Of a stretch of DNA of 64,000 nucleotides, positions 57,494 to 64,000 are shown piece by piece. This DNA is from CAVVIO01 sp963748095 (GTDB taxonomy: Bacteria > Bacteroidota > Bacteroidia > Bacteroidales > UBA10428): contig CAVVIO010000069.1 in the NCBI GenBank assembly GCA_963748095.1, positions 62,001-126,000 on the forward strand, written 5' to 3'. The notes below the pieces were generated by a model. That model had not been told where the DNA came from and searched no databases. It saw only the letters and a list, made by a program, of their open reading frames with translations. The position numbers were made by a program, and so were the translations under genes. The first letter of the stretch is position 1, and each line of letters begins with the position of its first letter.

Positions 57494-58822
57494 TCAATCA
57501 TGCATCTCAAAAATTACTAACTCCTTAGTATGGTCTGTAATTCTGAACCTGTTATCTGCCCGATGGCCCATGATCCAAATTATATCATTGCCGGAACACA
57601 ATAACCAGGTATTTTCTTTCTCCAAAATTGAGAATTTATTATCGATAAAAAAATCACTTAGTTTCTTTTTTTGCCGCATCCCGAACGGATAAAAAATATC
57701 TCCCTGCTTCCAACGGCGTACCATTAATGGAAAAGAAAGCTTGCTTTTATCGACGGCAATTTTACTTTTTTCCCGTGGAATAATAAAATCATCACGATGG
57801 TTCTGTTTTATTATTTTTAATGTAAAAGGTAGGGATGGCTCTAAATCTTCTTCACCGATTTCAAATTCCTGTTGGATATTATAATCATTTACGGCACTAA
57901 TATATAAGCGTGTACGATCTTTCACCAGCCTGTATGTATGCGAAAAAAATTGTTTACCGCTTTGTGCGGACATAGTCGTATAAATTTCTCTTACGACTTC
58001 ATAATTAAATTGAAATTCTTCCAGAATATCAAATAATATTTCTGCACTTATATTAAGTAACTGTAATTGTGATATTTCAATGTATACAGTGTTGTTTTCA
58101 TGCCTTATCAGTTTTTGTTTCCACTGTTCGATCTGATGAAAATACAGTCTGGCTGCTTCACTTATACGTCCTATATTTTCATTCATAGTAAGGTTAAACC
58201 TGGGATTTAGCTGTTGAAATCCGGGAATAAGCTTATGACGGAGAATATTCCGGGTATATTTCAATTCATTGTTGCTGGAATCTTCCCGGAATTTAATGCT
58301 CTTACCTGAACTGTAATTTGATATTTCCTCACGTGTGGCAAACAGCAAAGGCCTTACGATATCTTCATTGCTGGGTTTTATGCCCGCAAGTCCTTTAATT
58401 CCCGTACCCCTGCTCAGGTTGATAAAGAATGTTTCTACCAGATCGTCCATATGGTGGGCCAAAGCGATAAACTGATAGTTTTCGCCGGCCATAATTTTCC
58501 TGAACCATTCGAATCGCAAATCGCGCGCAGCCATCTGGATGGATATTTTTTTTTCTTCCGAATAACTTTTTGTGTCGAATTTTACGGTATGGAATGGTAA
58601 ACCCGACAATTCGGCTTTTTCTTTTACAAACTGCTGATCTATATCGGATTCATCTCCTCTGAGCTGAAAATTACAATGAGCTATTCCAATATTAAATCCG
58701 GATCTGATAAATAAGTCGAGCATAACCATGGAGTCAATTCCCCCGCTTATACCCAGCAGAATTTTATCGTTTTTTGTAAACAGCCGGTTATCCTGAATAT
58801 AATTTAAAAATCTTTCCAGCAT
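57494..58822 (-). CDS. tilS: tRNA(Ile)-lysidine synthetase
   Basis: Puts lysine on C34 of the tRNA-Ile anticodon, converting AUG to AUA decoding; essential. 442 residues: PP-loop LLGISGGIDSMVMLDL near residue 24, IAHCNFQLRGDESD, HHMDDLVETFFINLSRGTGIKGLAG, and the C-terminal TilS domain (VRRWKQGDIFYPFGMRQKKK). It lies 15-16 bases after pabB in the same direction. Confidence 0.96.
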   Translation of the reverse strand: MLERFLNYIQDNRLFTKNDKILLGISGGIDSMVMLDLFIRSGFNIGIAHCNFQLRGDESDIDQQFVKEKAELSGLPFHTVKFDTKSYSEEKKISIQMAARDLRFEWFRKIMAGENYQFIALAHHMDDLVETFFINLSRGTGIKGLAGIKPSNEDIVRPLLFATREEISNYSSGKSIKFREDSSNNELKYTRNILRHKLIPGFQQLNPRFNLTMNENIGRISEAARLYFHQIEQWKQKLIRHENNTVYIEISQLQLLNISAEILFDILEEFQFNYEVVREIYTTMSAQSGKQFFSHTYRLVKDRTRLYISAVNDYNIQQEFEIGEEDLEPSLPFTLKIIKQNHRDDFIIPREKSKIAVDKSKLSFPLMVRRWKQGDIFYPFGMRQKKKLSDFFIDNKFSILEKENTWLLCSGNDIIWIMGHRADNRFRITDHTKELVIFEMHD

Positions 58823-58837
58823 TTAATAATTGGATTA

Positions 58838-60145
58838 TTAATTTGTCTGATCCTGTAAAACATCAAATATAGCTTTTGCTTTCAGCAGGCACTCATCATA
58901 TTCGTTTTCCGGTTCGGAAAGTGCAGTGATGGCACCTCCGGTCATGTACGATATACATTTCCCTGCCTGGTTATACATTAGGCTCCTGATGACCACGTTA
59001 AAGTCGAAGTGGCCTTCCGGAGTGAAATAACCAACCGAGCCGGAATAAAGGCCTCTTTTTGTATCTTCATATTTCTCAATTAATTCCATGGCTTTTACCT
59101 TTGGGGCACCGGTCATCGATCCCATTGGAAAAATCTGCTGTATAATCTGCACGGGATGAATGCCGGCCCTGGGCTTTGCTTTTATTGTTGAGATCATCTG
59201 GTGAACTTGTGCAAATGTATAAATTCCACAGAGTTCTTCTACCTCTACACTGTTTTTATCTGCTATTTTTGCCAGGTCGTTTCGCACCAGATCAACGATC
59301 ATAATATTTTCAGCCCTTTCTTTCGGATCATTCCGAAGTTCGTCAGATAATTTTTTGTCTGCTTCATTATTTCCCCCTCTTTTCCGGGTTCCTTTTATTG
59401 GCTGACTGATTACATGGTTTCCATCGTATTTTAAAAATCTTTCGGGGCTGGAGCTAATCAGGTATTTGTCAAATAATCTGTAAATACCCGAAAATGGGGC
59501 AGGAGAGTGATTGTTAAGTTTTAAATAGAGCGATACTGGGGAAAGTTCTACATTATCAGCATAAAATTCATGACAAAAGTTTAATTCGTAAACATCTCCT
59601 TTATGGATGTGTTCCTTAATTTGATTCACTTTTTTGATATATTGTTGTTTGGTGTATTTTTCAGATAGGCCGGTAATTATGTTATTCCGTTGAAATTCGT
59701 CGGTTGTTTCAGATATCTCCCTGAAGACAGTATCTGGTTCAACATCGTAATCAGGTGAAATGTGAAGTTTCAGATTATTACCGGTTAGTGTAATCACAAT
59801 TTCTGGTTGGAAGAAATAAATAGCAGGAAATCCAATCCTGTCAGGATGATTTGATACCAGTTTTTCCGTCTCATTTTTTAAATCGTATGAAAAATAGCCG
59901 AAAATCCAGTCATTTTTCTCATTGATAAAATGTTCCAACGATTCAAATGACTGTTCGGGAGTTGGCTTCAGCAAATCACGAATTCCGGCAGCCAGGATAA
60001 TATCGAATTCGGAATAGTGATCTTTTTTATCGGGGAGTTGGTTGCTGTTCAGAAAACAAAAGACGGAAAATTTTCCTGCCCATGTTACCAATTTATTTCT
60101 GATAAATAAAGGGTCTTCAATAGTATATACCTTTTCAATTCGCAT
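58838..60145 (-). CDS. pabB: aminodeoxychorismate synthase component I
   Basis: Makes 4-amino-4-deoxychorismate from chorismate, ahead of p-aminobenzoate. 435 residues from the ATG at 60145; an in-frame TTG at 60151 would add two. C-terminal chorismate-binding domain signatures: QPIKGTRKRGG, DLVRNDLAKIA, GSMTGAPKVKAMELIEKYE and GLYSGSVGYF. The KGTR context fits PabB over TrpE. Links the chorismate made by the aro operon to folP. A terminator separates it from the peroxiredoxin gene upstream. Confidence 0.88.
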   Translation of the reverse strand: MRIEKVYTIEDPLFIRNKLVTWAGKFSVFCFLNSNQLPDKKDHYSEFDIILAAGIRDLLKPTPEQSFESLEHFINEKNDWIFGYFSYDLKNETEKLVSNHPDRIGFPAIYFFQPEIVITLTGNNLKLHISPDYDVEPDTVFREISETTDEFQRNNIITGLSEKYTKQQYIKKVNQIKEHIHKGDVYELNFCHEFYADNVELSPVSLYLKLNNHSPAPFSGIYRLFDKYLISSSPERFLKYDGNHVISQPIKGTRKRGGNNEADKKLSDELRNDPKERAENIMIVDLVRNDLAKIADKNSVEVEELCGIYTFAQVHQMISTIKAKPRAGIHPVQIIQQIFPMGSMTGAPKVKAMELIEKYEDTKRGLYSGSVGYFTPEGHFDFNVVIRSLMYNQAGKCISYMTGGAITALSEPENEYDECLLKAKAIFDVLQDQTN

Positions 60146-60154
60146 ATACAAAAA

Positions 60155-60182
60155 TAAAAAAGCATCCGATACCGGATGCTTT
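60155..60182 (-). terminator. rho-independent terminator after the peroxiredoxin gene
   Basis: AGCATCCG (60161-60168) and CGGATGCT (60173-60180) pair with loop ATAC. On the minus strand the stem is followed by five T residues and further T-rich sequence. Confidence 0.82.
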
Positions 60183-60205
60183 AATAAAATAGATTAATTA
60201 ATTAT

Positions 60206-60835
60206 TTATTTGGCAAGATATGCTGCGATACCTTCCTGAGTGGCTTTCAGAGCTTTTTCACCGGAATGCCAATTAGCCGGGCACACCTCACCGTTTTCTT
60301 CGAAGAACTGTAAGGCATCAACCATACGTAGCGTTTCATCAATGCTTCTGCCAAGGGGCATATCATTTACTACCTGGTGTCTTACGGTTCCTTCCTTATC
60401 GATCAGGAATAATCCGCGATATGCCTGGGGAATTCCTTCGAAAGCTATTTCATCATCTTCTGTATTAACGAAATCGCCAGCCAGAACATCGAAATTCAAG
60501 GAAATGGTTTTTGACTGGTCGGCAACCAGAGGAAATTTCACGCCTTTGATACCGCCATCCTTTTTTTCGGTCTGAAGCCATTTCCAGTGAGAAAATTCCG
60601 AGTCTACGGAACATCCGACAACCGCTACATTTCTTTTTTCAAACTCAGCTATTTTTTCCTGGAATGCGATAATTTCAGTTGGACATACAAAAGTAAAATC
60701 GGCCGGGTAGAAGAAAAACACGACATATTTTTTACCTACATATTGATCTAAAGAGAAATTTTCTACAACTTCGCCACCGTTAACTACAGCAGGGGCTTTG
60801 AAAACAGGGGCTTTTTTTCCTACTAATACTGACAT
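60206..60835 (-). CDS. 2-Cys peroxiredoxin (AhpC/Prx1 type)
   Basis: Reduces hydrogen peroxide and organic peroxides with a thiol donor. 209 residues: peroxidatic Cys in FFYPADFTFVCPTEI (near 51), resolving Cys in NGEVCPANWHSG near the C-terminus and the Prx1-type GIPQAYRGLFLID. It is a monocistronic gene with its own terminator and a good promoter candidate. AhpF is not in the window. Confidence 0.95.
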   Translation of the reverse strand: MSVLVGKKAPVFKAPAVVNGGEVVENFSLDQYVGKKYVVFFFYPADFTFVCPTEIIAFQEKIAEFEKRNVAVVGCSVDSEFSHWKWLQTEKKDGGIKGVKFPLVADQSKTISLNFDVLAGDFVNTEDDEIAFEGIPQAYRGLFLIDKEGTVRHQVVNDMPLGRSIDETLRMVDALQFFEENGEVCPANWHSGEKALKATQEGIAAYLAK

Positions 60836-60877
60836 AAATTTTAATAATTTTATAAATTACACATGTGATTTGAATAA

Positions 60878-60906
60878 CAAAATTATAACAATCTATCTCC
60901 ATCAAA
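60878..60906 (-). promoter_or_regulatory. candidate peroxiredoxin promoter
   Basis: On the minus strand TTTG (60906-60903), 17 bases, then TAATTTTG (60885-60878), a full TAnnTTTG match with slightly short spacing. Transcription would begin about 35 bases before the ATG. Confidence 0.5.
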
Positions 60907-60962
60907 TGTTCAGACAATTTTAAAACTATAAAAAATTAAAATAGAGGTATGGAAATAATAAT

Positions 60963-62933
60963 TTAGTAATCTATAATTTGTGGTTCTTTGATAAAGAAAT
61001 CTTCAGGTTTTTGTTTCTGTTCACCTGATATTTGTATGTAATGTACTTTTGATCCTTGTGGCGATATGGGATAATAAGTGAATCTTAATTGCAGCGTATT
61101 AAATACCAGCCTTTCGTTTCTTATTTTTATTCCAAGCCCGATTCCTGAATATACGGGATTGTTGAAAACCGAGGTGCCTTTATTTCCAATAAGTGCAATT
61201 TCGCCAAAACCAAAAAACACAAATCTGAATCCATACAGATAATAGGGAGTAAATACATCCGATTCAAAGTTCCCGACCAATTTCTTAACTCCCTTCAGCT
61301 GGTCACTCGTAAATCCGGTTAACCCTTCATTTCCGTTTATAGTAAGAAATTCATCCTGAAAACGGTTGATTCCTAATGTATAATTCAGGTTAAAATAAAT
61401 GCGGTATTTAAATCTGTTTTTTGTGAACAGAGGACTGAAATACTTGTTTGAGTATGACAGCACCCCTTGCTCCAATTGACCTGAATTGATAAAACCTCCG
61501 AATCTAATACGATTGTAAAAGTACCCCAATCGATTGATGAAATGCCCTTCGGAAAACGATAAACCAGTATAAAACCTGTTACCGAATTCATTTACTTCAT
61601 ATCCTCCGGTAAATTTCAATAAGACACCGTATGGTATATCTTCTGTTCGTCCAAAACCATAAATCAGCCGGCTACGGAAATAACCCTGGCTTGACAATCC
61701 GATGCTTCCAAGGGTAAGTGTTTTATTATAATATGCGTATAAAGAATTTTCAGTAGTTTTCGGGCGCTTATAATAATTGTCTTTAAAAACCCTTGCAGAA
61801 ATTACAAGTGTTGTTCTGGTGCTTTTACTATAGTCAAGTTGCGGAATTCTGAAAGAACGGCCTAACCATGCGTCGATATGATTGTATTTTACTGGTATAT
61901 CAAGAAGGGTGGTATCGTAAAATGCTATATCTTTTCTTGTATATATATTGGCAAATCCCAACCCTCCCGCGTATTTAATATCGGGTGAGAAAAAATTCCG
62001 AGACAGGTTTACCAGGAAAGAACGTTCTGGTTCCAGGTATTTATATTGTATATCAGCACTTATAAAACTTTTACCAAAGTTATTAACTTTATAATCACTC
62101 ATAAATCCTAAAGCAGGTGATTTTTTACTGTCCCAGAAAAGGAAATTATTGAATTCATTGCCGAAACCAAAAATATTTTTGTTCCATATACCGGCATTAC
62201 CCGATTCGGCACTGCTTAATTCCATTCCGAATCCAATTGGCCATAAATCTTTTGTTACTATGGTTATGTCCACCGAATCGGTTCCCGGACGATCCTTTAC
62301 AATAATATGAACATCCTGAATATAGGGAAGACCTCTGATGATCCTTTCATTATCGGCAAGTGAGTATGCATCAAGTTTATCACCTGGTTTTATAAGCAGT
62401 TTGTTTTTTAGTACTTGTGGATGAGTATTTATATGAAGGTTGTTAGCGTTTCTGCCAATCCATGTTCGTGGCCGTAAAGAAGTATCATATACACTTGGGC
62501 CGAATACATCAATTTGTTGAATCTGGATATTCCTTATATACTTACCATTGTATTGTATATATGGAATTTCCCCGGATTGTTTCTGGGTAGTGCCTTCGTC
62601 TTTCACCGGGGCAGAGGTAATTATTGCATGGTAAAGTTCTTTGGACCACTTTCGTTGCTCCGCCCTGATCTTTAATGAATCATAAAATACCTGTGATTTG
62701 TTATATCTATTATTACCTGTAAGATTATATTCTGAAGTATCAATGCTTAATCCGGTTTTATTGGCGACATGCAATGTGTCAAGAGGGACAACTCCTCCAA
62801 TCGGCTGCTTAGGGCTAAGATGTTGTCCTGCCAGATTATTACTGATCACCAGCAGAACCGGTAAAATAACAGTTAGTCTGACATAGTAGCAAGTAAGTGT
62901 TACGTGTCTGAAAAACTTGATAAAGCTTGTCAA
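60963..62933 (-). CDS. BamA/TamA-like outer membrane protein
   Basis: 656 residues starting at a TTG, as no ATG lies near; the N-terminal 40 residues contain a signal-like stretch (LTVILPVLLVISNNLAGQ). A POTRA-like region (about 130-215, IRGLPYIQDVHIIVKD) precedes a 16-strand-type barrel with alternating hydrophobic and aromatic residues up to the end. Members of this superfamily insert or export proteins across the outer membrane; which role applies here is open. It begins 3 bases after the stop of the response regulator, so the two are probably translated from one mRNA. Confidence 0.84.
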   Translation of the reverse strand: MTSFIKFFRHVTLTCYYVRLTVILPVLLVISNNLAGQHLSPKQPIGGVVPLDTLHVANKTGLSIDTSEYNLTGNNRYNKSQVFYDSLKIRAEQRKWSKELYHAIITSAPVKDEGTTQKQSGEIPYIQYNGKYIRNIQIQQIDVFGPSVYDTSLRPRTWIGRNANNLHINTHPQVLKNKLLIKPGDKLDAYSLADNERIIRGLPYIQDVHIIVKDRPGTDSVDITIVTKDLWPIGFGMELSSAESGNAGIWNKNIFGFGNEFNNFLFWDSKKSPALGFMSDYKVNNFGKSFISADIQYKYLEPERSFLVNLSRNFFSPDIKYAGGLGFANIYTRKDIAFYDTTLLDIPVKYNHIDAWLGRSFRIPQLDYSKSTRTTLVISARVFKDNYYKRPKTTENSLYAYYNKTLTLGSIGLSSQGYFRSRLIYGFGRTEDIPYGVLLKFTGGYEVNEFGNRFYTGLSFSEGHFINRLGYFYNRIRFGGFINSGQLEQGVLSYSNKYFSPLFTKNRFKYRIYFNLNYTLGINRFQDEFLTINGNEGLTGFTSDQLKGVKKLVGNFESDVFTPYYLYGFRFVFFGFGEIALIGNKGTSVFNNPVYSGIGLGIKIRNERLVFNTLQLRFTYYPISPQGSKVHYIQISGEQKQKPEDFFIKEPQIIDY

Positions 62934-62936
62934 ATT

Positions 62937-64000
62937 TTAAAATTTAATCCCCAAAAGAAAAATATCGTTAGATTCTTGATTGTCAGGTTTGAACATCTCG
63001 GACATATATCTAGATAATACTTCTTCATTTTTATTCATTAACTCCTCTTCTGCAGAAATAATGAGCCCTTTAAGCCGGATTTCAAATAATGCCGGACTGT
63101 TATTTTTAATTAATGACCTTGTTATGAATTCAGATATCAAAAACAATTCTCCGTCTTTTGGAACAGTTAATTTATAATCCTTACCGGCAATATTAGTTTC
63201 ATTAAAATTTATATTATCGGCATTATTAATTATTCTAACGAACTGATCGTTGTTTTTAATATAAATTCCATGAGAAAAACCAGCAAATTGCATGATTTCA
63301 TTATTGGATAAGAGACACAGTGTAACGAGGGGCAGATTTAAGTTTTCTGCAGTGATCTTCGGTAACGACCCGTTAGATTTTGTTAGTTCATTTATAGCAT
63401 TATTAAAAAGTTCGTCGGCTGATCTGAAATTTCCGTCATGAAATATTTTTAAGAGAGTTCCATGTAACAATAATGAATGAAAGAGATGGACATGTTCTTT
63501 GTTTTTCGGCGTAATAAGCGAAATTAAAGTAAAATCATCCTGTTTATCAATAAAATAATATGTACCGGTTAAACCGGCAATTCCTTGTCTGAAAACCAAA
63601 TAGTCAGGGAAAATACGATTCATGTATGATTCTGAAGGCGAATTAACTGCCAATAATCCGGCAAGGTAACCATCCAGATCTATTGTTTCAGCCAAATCCT
63701 GTTTTACCGGTGCCGGAATATCTTTAGTTTTTGGCGTTTTGTTACGATTGAGATCGGTAAAGTTTTTTACCTTGGAAAGTATTTCAATGCGGTCAAATGG
63801 CTTCGATATGTAATCATTAGCACCCGATTCCAGACCTTTAATACGCGAATCACGGTCTTCCAGTGCAGTAATCAGAATAATCGGCACATCTTTTAATACA
63901 GCATCTGATCTGATTTTCCTGCATACTTCAAACCCATCAATACCGGGCATCATCACATCCAGTAGAATCAATCCGGGCTGAAACTCTTTGGCTAACTGAA
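62937..64000 (-). CDS. response regulator with degenerate SpoIIE-like (PP2C) output domain (partial, N-terminus outside window)
   Basis: The frame is open to the right window edge, so the N-terminal part of the receiver is missing. Present are the phospho-acceptor region LLDVMMPGIDGF and the conserved Lys in YISKPFDR. The C-terminal 230 residues follow the outline of a SpoIIE-type phosphatase (TGTYYFIDKQDDFTLISL, TLCLLSNNEIMQFAGFSHGIYI, ending ESNDIFLLGIKF), but the metal-binding GD-TGHG segment reads LITPKNKEHVHL. It may be an inactive or altered phosphatase. The BamA-like gene follows at once. Confidence 0.85.
   Translation of the reverse strand, partial: QLAKEFQPGLILLDVMMPGIDGFEVCRKIRSDAVLKDVPIILITALEDRDSRIKGLESGANDYISKPFDRIEILSKVKNFTDLNRNKTPKTKDIPAPVKQDLAETIDLDGYLAGLLAVNSPSESYMNRIFPDYLVFRQGIAGLTGTYYFIDKQDDFTLISLITPKNKEHVHLFHSLLLHGTLLKIFHDGNFRSADELFNNAINELTKSNGSLPKITAENLNLPLVTLCLLSNNEIMQFAGFSHGIYIKNNDQFVRIINNADNINFNETNIAGKDYKLTVPKDGELFLISEFITRSLIKNNSPALFEIRLKGLIISAEEELMNKNEEVLSRYMSEMFKPDNQESNDIFLLGIKF

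Noticed and set aside
1..64000. CRISPR arrays, tRNA or rRNA genes
   Set aside because: I saw no regularly spaced direct repeats of CRISPR length and no cloverleaf or rRNA-like sequence.

Overview
The window is a piece of chromosome from a member of the Bacteroidota, most likely a Bacteroidales/Marinilabiliales-type organism. The supports are: a secreted protein ending in a gliding-motility-associated (type IX secretion, type B) C-terminal domain; a TPR/PD40/OmpA envelope protein with PorE-like architecture; BT_3928-type DoxX and DUF6702-like proteins; pairing of folP with the diadenylate cyclase gene; AT-rich intergenic DNA; near-absence of Shine-Dalgarno sites; and several matches to the Bacteroidota promoter consensus TTTG-N19-TAnnTTTG. 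The content is core metabolism and cell envelope. I saw no prophage, insertion sequence, CRISPR array, tRNA or rRNA.

Layout. 1-5.4 kb: a truncated ABC-G type ATPase, clpB, and a STAS + HPt signalling pair. 5.5-8.7 kb: a TPR protein and the PorE-like OmpA protein. 8.8-15.5 kb: gcvT, comB, serC-serA-DUF1015, rsmE and a phosphodiesterase. 15.5-24 kb: a 1497-residue secreted protein of unknown function, prmA, tpiA, a DoxX-family protein and tmk. 24-27.6 kb: folP, cdaA (c-di-AMP synthase), an MscS channel and plsY. 27.7-35.1 kb: pckA, ppdK, xerD and pyk, i.e. the PEP/pyruvate/oxaloacetate node. 35.3-39.7 kb: secreted proteins and another TPR protein. 39.7-44.7 kb: the aromatic amino acid operon pheA-DAHP synthase/chorismate mutase-aroB-aroD-aroC with a complex leader. 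44.7-53 kb: a clpP paralogue, an ABC-F ATPase, nth, two unknown exported proteins and uvrA. 53-64 kb: an ECF-like sigma factor, mdh, a YggS protein, a dihydroorotate dehydrogenase-like gene, pabB-tilS-HEAT, a peroxiredoxin, a BamA/TamA-like protein and a response regulator with a SpoIIE-like output domain.

Most notable observation. The 363 bases before pheA hold two consecutive leader-peptide attenuators. The first is MRTIANNAYFYFYFWIT (all three aromatic residues) followed by an antiterminator arm and a strong U-tailed hairpin. The second is a 35-residue peptide with the run YFYFYFYF, followed by its own antiterminator arm and a second U-tailed hairpin ending 13 bases before the pheA start. 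A near-perfect Bacteroidota promoter lies just upstream. This predicts tandem ribosome-mediated attenuation of the whole aromatic operon by charged Phe/Tyr (and Trp) tRNA.

Caution. Four conserved genes (serA, prmA, ppdK and the dihydroorotate dehydrogenase-like gene) carry five single-base insertions that break the frame while both halves stay well conserved. All are extra bases, two in homopolymers, which looks like sequence or assembly error and not gene decay.
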